A stretch of DNA of 64,000 nucleotides, from NCBI RefSeq assembly GCF_012027595.1, contig NZ_SNUR01000002.1, positions 186,001-250,000 on the forward strand, given 5' to 3'. The stretch is from Thermococcus sp. Bubb.Bath. GTDB lineage: Archaea > Methanobacteriota_B > Thermococci > Thermococcales > Thermococcaceae. Shown here one piece after another: positions 1 to 8,036 of the stretch. The notes beneath the pieces were generated by a model. It made no database searches, was not told the DNA's origin, and was given only the letters and a program-made list of their open reading frames with translations. Each line of letters begins with the position of its first letter. Positions within the stretch are counted from its first letter, which is position 1. The translations under genes were made by a program, and so were the position numbers.

Positions 1-6
1 GGAGCA

Positions 7-348
7 ATGGCGATAAAGTTCTCCACGGGCGAGCTGAAGGGCTCCGACCAAACCCTGACATGGGAGGACGTTGATATCATGGCAGAACCCTGGTGCGTCG
101 ATTACCCGGCCCTGCTCGGCCACTGGATAGACCTCGGCGAGGGGAGCCTCGATGAATTAGACCCAAGCGAGATACCGACCTCTGGCTACCCAACAAACGA
201 GGTGAGCGGGGAGATAAAAGCGGGCTACGTTTACGTTAACAGGAACTCCGATGGAAGCCTAACAGCCTTCGAGCTCGTCTCCCACGAGAAGACCGGTGAC
301 TGCTCCCATCAGATAACGATAAGGTATGCAAACCTCGGAGGGGGCTGA
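7..348 (+). CDS. Unrecognised protein, first gene of exported-protein operon (possibly 5'-partial)
   Basis: 113 residues from the ATG, but the frame is open to the window edge, so this may be the C-terminal part of a longer protein. I do not recognise the family. It is acidic, contains two cysteines (one in PWCVDYP, one in TGDCSH) and is rich in beta-strand-like alternation towards the end (IKAGYVYVN, ITIRYANL). No signal peptide or membrane segment is visible in the part seen. The next gene starts inside its last codons (ATG at 326, stop at 346-348), so the two are translationally coupled. Being first in a run of envelope-type genes, it may belong to an exported or membrane-associated complex; that is inference from position only. 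Confidence 0.6.
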   Translation: MAIKFSTGELKGSDQTLTWEDVDIMAEPWCVDYPALLGHWIDLGEGSLDELDPSEIPTSGYPTNEVSGEIKAGYVYVNRNSDGSLTAFELVSHEKTGDCSHQITIRYANLGGG

Positions 349-475
349 AACGGAACCGCTCACTGGACTCCACGTCTACGGCCCCCTCCTCGGCCTTTTC
401 CTGCTCTTGTTGGCGGGTTTGGTTGTGTTTCTCCTCGTGAAATTCACTGTTAGAATAATCAGGAGGTTTGCGTGA
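326..475 (+). CDS. 49-residue single-span membrane microprotein
   Basis: A short reading frame of 49 codons that starts with ATG overlapping the end of the previous gene and ends TGA overlapping the ATG of the next (ATG at 475, TGA 473-475). The first 18 residues are polar (MQTSEGAETEPLTG), then comes a leucine/valine-rich membrane span of about 24 residues, then a positively charged tail (KFTVRIIRRFA), which predicts an N-out, C-in single-pass protein. The double overlap, the spacing and the clean topology support a real gene. Function unknown; a small subunit or anchor for the neighbouring exported proteins is the simplest guess. Confidence 0.7.
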   Translation: MQTSEGAETEPLTGLHVYGPLLGLFLLLLAGLVVFLLVKFTVRIIRRFA

Positions 476-1887
476 TGAAGGGAAGGTGGATAACCGCCGT
501 TCTGGCGGCGTTTTTGGTGATTTCAACGGGCTTTGCCACCGCTTCTAACGAGTCCTGGACAATCTACGATGCCCATATAACAAAGGATGAGGCAGAGAGC
601 CTCGGTCTGAAGCTTATCGGCGGCGGAGGGGGCGGCAACGGCAACTGGGAGAACACCTACCAGTGGTTTAGGTGCCCCGGCTACGATGACGAGCACCCGC
701 AGGAGATAACCCTCATGCTGACCCACTACGATAACGACGAGGCGGTAAAGCTGTTTGAGGGCGTCAAGAAAGCCTACCTAAACCTCACAGACCACGACAC
801 CGAGATGACCAGCATATGGGATGGCTCGGTTTACGGCGTCGAGCACCACTACTACAAGCTGGTCAGCGGAGACGGCTACGTGGGCTACAAGGAGGTCATG
901 GTCAGGGACTTCTACGACGGCCGCGAGACCGAGACGTACCTCAAGTACCGCTATGCGGCCCTCGTCAATTACCATTACTACGTCTCACTCGAGGCCGAGG
1001 TTCAGAAGGGCTACGCGGATTGCAACCTCGATTCGGCACTTCTGGCCCTGGTAAACACAATGCTGAGCAAGATACCCAACAACACAGTTCGCTTCCCCTC
1101 GACCCTTCCGGCGGGAACCCCGACGGGAGGAACGGGGGGCTCCACTGGAAGTTCTGGCGGGTCATTGAGCCCTCAAGCTAGGGAGAGAATGGAAACGACC
1201 AACGAAAAGCTCAGGAACCGGGGCCTCTCGTGGGGAGGGGTAATAACCGTTAAAACTCCCGGCGGGACCCTCATCAAGTTCAAAAACGAGGGGTACGGCT
1301 ACACCGGGAAGAGCTCGGCCCTGAGCTGGAAGTTCAAGTACTACGGGAACAAGGCCCTGGATTCCTTCATAGACAAGGCCTCAAGCTATCTCCCCAAGCC
1401 CATCGGAATCTTCAAGGACTGGTTCAAGGCTGATAAGGACGTTAACGTCTTCTCGGACGATGAAGCGGTGAGGAAGACCGCTCAGGACCTTCACGTTGAC
1501 GGTAAGAGCGCCTTCCTCTACAACAGGATGTCCGGGATAGAAAAGCGGGAGCTGGAGGTTTCCAAAGTCTCCAACGCCGTGGACGTTCCGCCCCTCGCCA
1601 AGCCCATCGAAGTCGTCTTCAAGTCCATGGGGGTCGCGATAAAGAAGACCCAGGCGGAGAACTACGAGTGGGAGTACAGGAAAACGGCCGAGATAGCGCT
1701 CCGCTACAAGAAGGCCGGCCTGAAGTACCGCGACATAATCAGGGAAACGGTGAACGAGATGGAGGACACAACGCAGGGAATGAACAGAGTCAATATGCTC
1801 AACCGCTACTCCGGGGGCGACTACCGCGACCAGGAGGCGAGGGTGAGGCTCTACATCAACGAGCTCTTCCAGGAGGGTAAGATATGA
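475..1887 (+). CDS. Large secreted protein with signal peptide, unknown family
   Basis: About 470 residues. The ATG at 475 is preferred over the GTG just before it because AGGAGGT at 461-467 sits at the right distance. The N-terminus is a classic signal peptide (two basic residues, a hydrophobic stretch, cleavage near TGFATA-S). A glycine-rich run (IGGGGGGNGN) occurs near residue 50, and a low-complexity Gly/Ser/Thr linker near residues 213-235 separates an N-terminal domain from a Lys/Arg-rich C-terminal half. No catalytic motif recognised. Its stop overlaps the ATG of the next gene. Likely works outside the membrane with the products on either side. Confidence 0.7.
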   Translation: MKGRWITAVLAAFLVISTGFATASNESWTIYDAHITKDEAESLGLKLIGGGGGGNGNWENTYQWFRCPGYDDEHPQEITLMLTHYDNDEAVKLFEGVKKAYLNLTDHDTEMTSIWDGSVYGVEHHYYKLVSGDGYVGYKEVMVRDFYDGRETETYLKYRYAALVNYHYYVSLEAEVQKGYADCNLDSALLALVNTMLSKIPNNTVRFPSTLPAGTPTGGTGGSTGSSGGSLSPQARERMETTNEKLRNRGLSWGGVITVKTPGGTLIKFKNEGYGYTGKSSALSWKFKYYGNKALDSFIDKASSYLPKPIGIFKDWFKADKDVNVFSDDEAVRKTAQDLHVDGKSAFLYNRMSGIEKRELEVSKVSNAVDVPPLAKPIEVVFKSMGVAIKKTQAENYEWEYRKTAEIALRYKKAGLKYRDIIRETVNEMEDTTQGMNRVNMLNRYSGGDYRDQEARVRLYINELFQEGKI

Positions 1888-2627
1888 AGGGAAAGGCGAT
1901 TTTGCTGGTTCTTCTGCTCATCGGGGCTTACCTCTACCTCAGCGGCTACCACGTTCCGGATAACCTGAACCCGAACGACCTCGTCAACAAGACAAAGGGA
2001 GCAATAAACCACGGAACGGAAACCTCGACCGCTCCCGCCACCTCAACCACGTCTCCCATCTCCGGGGGCTCCTCCTACTCGCCGGAGGACAACGCCACGG
2101 TGATCGTTAAGGACAACGAGACCATTGTTCGGTTCGAGGTTCCGATGGTGGATGAGAACGTCCCTGCCCTCGCCTACGATCTAGCCAAGAAGACCTACGC
2201 TGAGAACGGCTCAAAACACATCAAGGTGGAGGCGTACTTCGGGGAGGAACCCCTGCTGGCCGTAGTTGTGGAGAACGGTGACTTTGAGAACGCGAGCTTC
2301 ATGGACATAAGAAGACCCGAGTTCAGGATAGAGACAGACCTCGGCCTCTTCGACGTCCTCGTTGAGAACGTTACGGTAACCAACGAGAGCGCTTCCGTTT
2401 CCCTGGAATACCTGGCCGGGGAGGACTCGTTCTGGCGGGACTACGCGAGGATGAGTCTGGCCGTTCTTCAAGATGCTCCCTGGGTTCAGAGGGTTGAGAT
2501 AGTCTACCTCGGCGAGAGGAACGTGAGCGTCTCGATAGCGAGCGACGACCTTCTGAGGGCAGTTGCGGGAAATATGACGCCGGAGGAGTTCGCGAACGCT
2601 GTAAGCGTTGTAGAACTCGGGAGTTAG
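1884..2627 (+). CDS. Membrane-anchored extracellular protein, unknown family
   Basis: 247 residues; the ATGA overlap with the previous gene and the strong AGGAGGGT at 1871-1878 fix the start. The N-terminus is one hydrophobic helix (MKGKAILLVLLLIGAYLYL), followed by a Thr/Ser/Pro-rich linker (near residues 45-65) and a folded domain of about 175 residues with many NxT/S sites (NES, NVS, NMT), as expected of an archaeal surface-exposed, glycosylated domain. No family recognised. Tight coupling to the previous gene suggests the two proteins are made together. Confidence 0.7.
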   Translation: MKGKAILLVLLLIGAYLYLSGYHVPDNLNPNDLVNKTKGAINHGTETSTAPATSTTSPISGGSSYSPEDNATVIVKDNETIVRFEVPMVDENVPALAYDLAKKTYAENGSKHIKVEAYFGEEPLLAVVVENGDFENASFMDIRRPEFRIETDLGLFDVLVENVTVTNESASVSLEYLAGEDSFWRDYARMSLAVLQDAPWVQRVEIVYLGERNVSVSIASDDLLRAVAGNMTPEEFANAVSVVELGS

Positions 2628-2665
2628 CGCGATGAAATCAACAAACTCGGCGGATGGTGTTTGAG

Positions 2666-3115
2666 ATGGAAAACGTCCTTTACGTGATACCCAACCTGAA
2701 CTACCATAAGGGCTTCCTCAAGAGCGCCCTTGTGAACCTGGTCCTGACCAACCAGAGGATAATCGTCGCCCACGTGAAGAAGGAGCTGATTCAGGAGGCA
2801 AGGGAAGAGGCAAAGGCGAGGGGTGACGGCTTCTTCAAGAGGCTCGCATCTGGCTGGACGATGCACGAGCGCTATTATGACATGTCCCCGGAGGATGTTC
2901 TCAAAGAGGCTCCTGAGAACTTTTCGATTCCTCTCCGTGAGATAAATGAAGTCAAGCTCAAGAGCGGCAACGTGGACGAGGGCAAAAAGGATGAGATGGA
3001 GATAAAGTGGAAGGAGAAGAGCAAGTTCTCCGGCGACATGAACCAGCGGGAGATAAAGAAGAGGCTCTCCGACCTCGGCGTTAAGGTCAAGGGAGGGGGC
3101 CTATTCGGGTTTTAG
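2666..3115 (+). CDS. Cytoplasmic PH-like protein, unknown role
   Basis: About 149 residues from ATG 2666; an in-frame ATG at 2654 is possible, but GGTG at 2656-2659 favours the later one. There is no signal peptide. The segment SALVNLVLTNQRIIVAHV resembles the LTNxRI strand of bacterial/archaeal PH-like domains that sit at the inner membrane face, and the C-terminus has a strongly charged region (KWKEKSKFSGDMNQREIKKR). It is the only clearly cytoplasmic member of the operon and could be an inner-face adaptor; this is inference. Confidence 0.6.
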   Translation: MENVLYVIPNLNYHKGFLKSALVNLVLTNQRIIVAHVKKELIQEAREEAKARGDGFFKRLASGWTMHERYYDMSPEDVLKEAPENFSIPLREINEVKLKSGNVDEGKKDEMEIKWKEKSKFSGDMNQREIKKRLSDLGVKVKGGGLFGF

Positions 3116-3135
3116 AGGTAAAGGAGGTGAGAAAG

Positions 3136-3519
3136 ATGGGACTTCTTAAGAAGCTCTTCGTTGGTTTCCTCGTGCTCTTAATCCTCGGCGTTGCGGGGAT
3201 CTTCGGCATGCAGTACTACTACAACACCTTCTACGAGAAGGTTCCTGTTGAGGTCAAAACCCAGACAGTGAGCGGGGACGTCTTCTACCTCTCGCACGTT
3301 CTTCCGGCGGGAAAGTACTACATAAACGCGAGCAGCACCGGAACCGTGGAGAAGATAACCATCCTCGACGAGAACGGAAACATTCTGACCGAGTCCGAGG
3401 CTGGCAGCATGATATACGGCTCAAGCAAGGCTTTCCAGGTTAGGGTTGACTACAAGAGCCCTGCTAACGTTGATTCCTACACCGTGAAAGTTGGGATATA
3501 CAAGCTCGTGAAGAAGTGA
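3136..3519 (+). CDS. Small membrane-anchored extracellular protein
   Basis: About 127 residues. ATG 3136 is chosen because GGAGGTG (3123-3129) lies just upstream; the in-frame GTG at 3127 is part of that ribosome binding site. One N-terminal membrane helix (LLKKLFVGFLVLLILGVAGIF) is followed by a beta-rich ectodomain with alternating hydrophobic and polar residues and repeated strand-like segments (YYINASSTGTVEKITIL, YTVKVGIYKLV), resembling a small beta-sandwich. Family not recognised. Nine bases separate it from the lipoprotein gene that follows, so they share a transcript. Confidence 0.65.
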   Translation: MGLLKKLFVGFLVLLILGVAGIFGMQYYYNTFYEKVPVEVKTQTVSGDVFYLSHVLPAGKYYINASSTGTVEKITILDENGNILTESEAGSMIYGSSKAFQVRVDYKSPANVDSYTVKVGIYKLVKK

Positions 3520-3528
3520 GGTGGGAAG

Positions 3529-4245
3529 ATGAGGAAGCTCTACGTGCTTTCGGCCCTGCTGCTCGTGGCTGTTGTGCTCGCGAGCGGCTGTGGAAGCCCT
3601 AAGACGAACGTCAAGACCGAGAAGACGCTCACGATAAACGACGTCACCGTCCACTACTCCGGTGACGTTTCGATGAGCCAGGCTAAAGCCGTTATCAACT
3701 TCATCTACAACTTCTTCGACGTAACGGGAAAGACCGACGTCTACGTAGAAGGAAGAGGCGGCAGTTATACCGTGAAAATGGTCACCCCGTACAAGAGCAC
3801 CGGTGATATAAGAGGGCAGACGAGGTTTGCAATAACGCTCGCCGCCTCTCGCCTTTCCCAGGACGTCTTCAACGGCAAGCCCGTTACGCTCCAGTACCTA
3901 TCATCGGACAAGAACGTCCTCCTCTCTGCCGAGAGCAAGTACCGCTACCTTGAGAACAGTAAGATATACGTGTGGTACTCCGGCGTGAGCCAGGAGGAGG
4001 CCCAAAAGGTTCTGGACTACCTCGTGAGCTTCGCGGGGCAGGGCCCCTGGGACATAATCCTTGAGAAGAGCGGTTCCACATACTATGTTAAGGCAATGAG
4101 CTCCTTCACGACGGCTGACGAGGCGAACTCCGCGAAGGACACGTACATGGAGCTTGTCTCGGGCCTTGAGGAGAGGCTGAACGGGAACGTGGTTCTCCAC
4201 GTGCTTGACCCGGACGGCAACGAGCTGACGACCTTTGGCCCGTGA
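3529..4245 (+). CDS. Predicted lipoprotein, unknown family
   Basis: 238 residues with a lipoprotein signal: basic start, hydrophobic core and the lipobox LASGC, so the cysteine near residue 21 is likely lipidated and the protein held on the outer face of the membrane. The mature part looks like an internal duplication: two halves of about 100 residues share the pattern ITVHYSGDVSMSQAKAVINF / IYVWYSGVSQEEAQKVLDY followed by a GxxYxVK strand and an AxxxLSxxV-like helix. No enzyme motif is seen. It is last in the operon and is followed by a T-rich terminator. Confidence 0.7.
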   Translation: MRKLYVLSALLLVAVVLASGCGSPKTNVKTEKTLTINDVTVHYSGDVSMSQAKAVINFIYNFFDVTGKTDVYVEGRGGSYTVKMVTPYKSTGDIRGQTRFAITLAASRLSQDVFNGKPVTLQYLSSDKNVLLSAESKYRYLENSKIYVWYSGVSQEEAQKVLDYLVSFAGQGPWDIILEKSGSTYYVKAMSSFTTADEANSAKDTYMELVSGLEERLNGNVVLHVLDPDGNELTTFGP

Positions 4246-4254
4246 GCTCTGACC

Positions 4255-4292
4255 CTTTCATTTCTTTCGTTTTCTTCGTTTTTTCCTGAAAA
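4255..4292 (+). terminator. T-rich transcription terminator after the exported-protein operon
   Basis: The strand is dominated by T in several runs (TTTCATTTCTTTCG, TTTTCTTCG, TTTTTTCC) directly behind the lipoprotein stop. Archaeal RNA polymerase terminates intrinsically at such oligo-T tracts. No strong hairpin is needed or visible. Confidence 0.6.
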
Positions 4293-4326
4293 GTTTGACC
4301 TTTCCTTTCATGATTCCGGCGGAAAG

Positions 4327-4336
4327 GTTATATTGC
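4327..4336 (+). promoter_or_regulatory. TATA box of the glmM-like gene
   Basis: GGTTATATTG lies in an AT-rich stretch about 45 bases before the ATG, which allows a transcript start near 4355 and a leader of roughly 20 bases. Confidence 0.5.
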
Positions 4337-4377
4337 CCACTTCATACTCACAACCATAACTCTCACAGGTGGTCATC

Positions 4378-5727
4378 ATGGGGAAGTACTTCGGGACGAG
4401 CGGAATCAGGGAGGTCTTCAACGAGAAGCTGACGCCGGAGCTGGCGCTCAGGGTTGGAAAGGCTGTTGGGACTTACCTCAACGGTGGAACCGTCGTCATA
4501 GGCAAGGACACGAGGACGAGCGGCGACGTCATCAAATCCGCAGTTATAAGCGGTCTTCTCTCAACGGGGGTTGATGTCATTGACATTGGCTTGGCCCCTA
4601 CTCCACTCACCGGCTTTGCCATAAAGCTCTACGGAGTGGACGCGGGAATTACAATCACCGCCTCCCACAACCCACCACAGTACAATGGCATAAAGGTGTG
4701 GCAGGCCAACGGCATGGCCTACACCCCTGAGATGGAGCGTGAACTTGAGTCCATAATGGACTCGGGAAACTTCAAAAAAGCTCCCTGGAACGAGATTGGA
4801 ACGCTCAGGGCTGAAGACCCGCGCGGGGATTATATAAAAGAGGCTTTAAAATTCGTCGAGCTCAAAAACTCCTACACCGTCGTTCTCGATGCCGGAAACG
4901 GCGCCGGCTCGATAGTTTCCCCCTACCTTCAGCGGGAGCTTGGGAACAAAGTCATATCGCTCAACTCCCACCCGAGCGGCTTCTTCGTCAGGGAGCTTGA
5001 GCCGAACGCGAAGAGCCTTTCCACCTTAGCGAAGACCGTCAAAGTGATGAAAGCGGACGTCGGGATAGCCCACGACGGCGACGCTGACAGAATTGGTGTC
5101 GTTGACGACGAAGGAAAATTCGTTGAATACGAGGTCATGCTCTCGCTCATAGCGGGCTACATGCTCAGGAAGTTCGGGAAGGGAAGGGTAATTACTACGG
5201 TCGATGCCGGCTTTGCCCTCGACGACTACGTTAGGTCCCTTGGCGGGGAAGTGGTAAGGACGCGCGTTGGAGATGTGGCCGTTGCTGAGGAACTCGCCAG
5301 ATACGGCGGTGTTTTCGGAGGCGAACCGAGCGGAACCTGGATAATCCCCCAGTGGAACCTAACCCCTGACGGAATCTTTGCCGGGGCTTTGGTTCTGGAG
5401 ATGATTGACAAACTCGGCCCGCTCAGCGAGCTGGCAAAGGAAGTCCCGCGCTACGTAACCCTCCGCGCCAAAATACCCTGTCCGAACGAGAAGAAGGCCA
5501 GAGCCATGGAGATAATAGCGCACGAGGCCCTAAAGACCTTCGACTACGATAAGCTTATTGGCATCGATGGAGTCAGGATAGAGAACTCCGACTGGTGGAT
5601 ACTCTTCAGACCGAGCGGGACGGAGCCTATAATGCGCATAACTTTGGAGGCCCACACGGAGGAGAAGGCGAAGGAGCTGATGGAAAAGGCTGAAAAACTC
5701 GTAAAGAAAGCCATCTCGGAGGCCTGA
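4378..5727 (+). CDS. glmM: Phosphohexomutase (phosphoglucosamine/phosphomannomutase family)
   Basis: About 449 residues, usual for the alpha-D-phosphohexomutase superfamily. All four signature loops are present: the phosphoserine loop [13 protein letters not shown], the Mg-binding loop DGDADR, the sugar-specificity loop GGEPSGTW and the phosphate-binding loop RPSGTEP near the C-terminus. The enzyme moves phosphate between C1 and C6 of hexose phosphates, feeding UDP-GlcNAc or GDP-mannose for surface glycans. ATG 4378 (MGKYFGTSG) is preferred to the in-frame upstream ATG because GGTGGTCATC lies just before it. Thermococcales carry several paralogues, so the exact substrate is uncertain; glmM is the best guess from the archaeal GlmM-like N-terminus. 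Confidence 0.8.
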   Translation: MGKYFGTSGIREVFNEKLTPELALRVGKAVGTYLNGGTVVIGKDTRTSGDVIKSAVISGLLSTGVDVIDIGLAPTPLTGFAIKLYGVDAGITITASHNPPQYNGIKVWQANGMAYTPEMERELESIMDSGNFKKAPWNEIGTLRAEDPRGDYIKEALKFVELKNSYTVVLDAGNGAGSIVSPYLQRELGNKVISLNSHPSGFFVRELEPNAKSLSTLAKTVKVMKADVGIAHDGDADRIGVVDDEGKFVEYEVMLSLIAGYMLRKFGKGRVITTVDAGFALDDYVRSLGGEVVRTRVGDVAVAEELARYGGVFGGEPSGTWIIPQWNLTPDGIFAGALVLEMIDKLGPLSELAKEVPRYVTLRAKIPCPNEKKARAMEIIAHEALKTFDYDKLIGIDGVRIENSDWWILFRPSGTEPIMRITLEAHTEEKAKELMEKAEKLVKKAISEA

Positions 5728-5729
5728 AT

Positions 5730-6152
5730 ATGAAAATTCCCCTCTACATCATCTACGCCCTCCTCGCGGCGTTCTTCGCCGCTCTCGTTCCCATCTTTGG
5801 AAAGCTCGGCCTGAGGGACGTTGATTCAACGGTGGCTACCGTAATCCGGGCCTTTATAATGTTCATTTTCCTCCTGCTCGTCGCCCTTGCCATGGGTAAA
5901 ACTGACACGACGGGCTTCGACCACCGCGCCCTGCTCTTGGTGGCCCTCTCAGGTCTAGCTGGAGCGCTCTCGTGGCTATTCTACTTTATGGCCATAAAGA
6001 ATGGAAGGACAACTGCGGTGATAGCGATAGACAAGATGAGCGTTGCCCTTGCGATAGTCCTTGCGTGGATTATCCTCGGGGACAAGATGGACTTCAAGAC
6101 TGCAGTGGGGGCGGTGCTTATAGTTTTGGGGGCGCTGCTGGTCTCCCTATGA
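5730..6152 (+). CDS. EamA/DMT-family half-transporter
   Basis: 140 residues forming one EamA repeat of four to five membrane helices, with the typical pattern of a small residue-rich third helix (GLAGALSWLFYFMAIKNGRT) and a last helix ending VLIVLGALLVSL. Full DMT exporters have two such repeats, so this protein probably works as a dimer like small multidrug-resistance proteins. It begins two bases after the mutase stop, so it is co-transcribed. Substrate unknown. Confidence 0.8.
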   Translation: MKIPLYIIYALLAAFFAALVPIFGKLGLRDVDSTVATVIRAFIMFIFLLLVALAMGKTDTTGFDHRALLLVALSGLAGALSWLFYFMAIKNGRTTAVIAIDKMSVALAIVLAWIILGDKMDFKTAVGAVLIVLGALLVSL

Positions 6153-6171
6153 GGAGTGTTTTGGATTCAAG

Positions 6172-7230
6172 CTAATTCACAAGCCTCATGAGGAGCTTCC
6201 ACTCCCTTTCGCTCCACGTGTTCTCTTCCGTCACCACTATAATGCTCCCCTCGTTGATGTACGCAACGTCCCTTATCGTACTGAGGAACTTGGCTATGGC
6301 TTCGAACCCGTTGTACATGTTCAGGTACTCGATGCCGTCGATCAGAACCACGCCCCCCTCCCAGCCGTCTGGAGGTAGCGGACTATGGTCTCGGTTATGC
6401 GTGGGATGTTCGTTGGGGACACCATGTGTTCCCTCTCTATCTGGCTTATCATGTAGGCCGTCCATTTGTCGGATATCCCGTTGGAGTTTCTAATGAACGC
6501 CAGGAGAGGGCGATCCTGGAGCCTGGGAAGGAGGCTCAGGTATTCCTTTGGGGACAGCACGGTGATTCCCGGTGGTACTCCCTCAAGCGGCTTCAGAGGC
6601 TCCGCTGGGGGTTTTATGAAATTCTCGTGGCCGGAGAACCGCACGAAGAAGTACGCAATGAGAAGGGTCAGCGCGGCGCTCAGGGAAAAGCCTATCGGCG
6701 CGAACCATTCAACTGGCCGGAGCAGGGGGTAGTCCATCTCATGTGCCCCGTATACAATCAGCAGAATTCCGAGATACTCCGGGTAGTTCCCATAGAGGTT
6801 TCCCAAACCAACAAGCAGGATACCTGAAAGGAGGATGAAGAGACCAGAAACTGCGTATGCGACACCAATCGTGGCGAGCCAATTGGGATAGCTTAAACGC
6901 TCCGCGGCGAGCATGTAGACGGTGAGGATGAGGGGGGTCGTGGAGACGTACCACCCCTTGCTGACCGCGAGGGAGAGCCCCTCCTCGTCGAGGAGTTTGA
7001 GGCTTGCGTAGAAGAGGAGAGAGGCGGCTAGGGCTTCCATAACCGCGGTGAAGGGTTCGTTGCCGATGAAGTCTCCGAAAACCTGCAGAGATGCCATGAA
7101 GAGCGCGAGGGAGAAGATGAGGGCCGACTTTCTAAGCGATCGCCTGTAAGAATACCACAGGTAGACCGCGGCAAAGAGCTTTGCGCCGAGGCTTAGGGCC
7201 TGCCCGGTGTGGAGTAGTAGTTGTGTTCAC
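6172..7230 (-). pseudogene. DUF835 membrane protein gene with two frameshifts
   Basis: Reading on the minus strand, a multi-span membrane region (six or so helices, positions 7213-6660) is followed by a DUF835 domain in two frames. The first part ends in ...TETIVRYLQTAGRGAWF-stop near 6342; the rest of the domain (GGVVLIDGIEYLNMYNGF...SEREWKLLMRLV) continues one base off down to 6172. The shift lies in the G-rich run at 6353-6363; adding one G restores a continuous protein. The membrane part also lacks its own start: its frame is closed by a stop upstream, while a GTG at 7230 preceded by GGGAG is out of frame by one base. Either the gene is dead or the indels are sequence errors. DUF835 proteins are common in Thermococcales; their function is unknown. 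Confidence 0.7.
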
Positions 7231-7281
7231 TGGACTCCCATCTGTAGTTATGGGAAACACGAACTAATAAGCTTTGTGCAG

Positions 7282-7875
7282 TTATGACAATTGGAGGTCA
7301 TGAGCTCCAAGGATGTTTGCCAGCCTGTTGAGGCTTTCCTTGACCCCCTCCTTGTCGAACTCTATGTAAACCGCCTCCGGAAACCTAGCCATCAGTATTT
7401 CGAAGAGTATTCCCGGCAGGAGCTTCAGCTTGAAGTTCTGCTCCCTCCCGAGCTCCTTCGAGCGCTCTATCCTCTCTTCCTTGCTCAGGTAGAAGAACTC
7501 CTGCATGGCGCTGTATGGATACTCATCAGGGTTGCTGGAGCTTGTGTGGAAGACTCCGCAGGTAGGAGAGCCCTTAACGCCGACGAAAACTACCTTCTCT
7601 GGCTTTTCCTCCGTCAGGACCCTGCCGATGAAATCCGCTATGATCTTCGCCCTCTCCCGCATCCCCAGCCTTTCATAAACTTCTCGGCTCGCGGGTGCCC
7701 TTGGCCAGCCTATCAGCTCGTACTCCGGGCAGGGATATGCCAGGACCTGCCACTCATCGCCGAGCTTCCCTATGAGTTTCCTGAGCGCTTTCGCCGTCTC
7801 GTACTCCTTCTCCTTCGGTCCGTGGTATACGTAGAAGGGGCTCAGAAGGCAGGGGGCTATGATGAGGAGCTTCAT
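7282..7875 (-). CDS. DUF523-like cysteine protein
   Basis: 197 residues. It resembles DUF523 proteins by pattern: an N-terminal hydrophobic strand with cysteine (LLIIAPCLLSPF), a CPE motif followed by a proline-rich loop (PCPEYELIGWPRAP) and a later K-x-SPTCGV motif. In DUF523 proteins these cysteines are thought to bind metal or a sulfur group (2-thiouracil desulfurase belongs to that group). Here spacing differs from typical members, so the assignment is tentative. A GGGTGA ribosome binding site precedes the ATG. No membrane segment. Confidence 0.5.
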   Translation of the reverse strand: MKLLIIAPCLLSPFYVYHGPKEKEYETAKALRKLIGKLGDEWQVLAYPCPEYELIGWPRAPASREVYERLGMRERAKIIADFIGRVLTEEKPEKVVFVGVKGSPTCGVFHTSSSNPDEYPYSAMQEFFYLSKEERIERSKELGREQNFKLKLLPGILFEILMARFPEAVYIEFDKEGVKESLNRLANILGAHDLQLS

Positions 7876-7958
7876 GCTTTCACCCGATTGGAGTTGGCCC
7901 TTCCCCTTAAAGCCCTGGCGTTTCGAAATACTTTTAAGTTACTGTCTGTTGAATTCTC

Positions 7959-8036
7959 ATGGTGGTGGTAATGAGAAAAATGCTTGGAGTGCTTGTTGCT
8001 TCTCTCTCCCTCGCCCTCTGGGTCAGGAGGGGATGA
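7959..8036 (+). pseudogene. Promoter plus signal-peptide stub of a lost exported protein
   Basis: A TATA-like element (CTTTTAAG at 7931-7938), a GGTGGTGGT ribosome binding site (7961-7969) and an ATG at 7971 are followed by 21 codons reading RKMLGVLVASLSLALWVRRG, a recognisable signal peptide that then hits TGA. In-frame ATG at 7959 adds four residues. The stub runs 14 bases into the 3' end of the convergent kinase gene. The simplest reading is that the body of an exported-protein gene was deleted, leaving its expression signals. Confidence 0.45.

Noticed and set aside
7291-7971. Long plus-strand frame opposite the DUF523-like gene
   Set aside because: It is the complement of a gene with better start and motif content; peptide has no family features.
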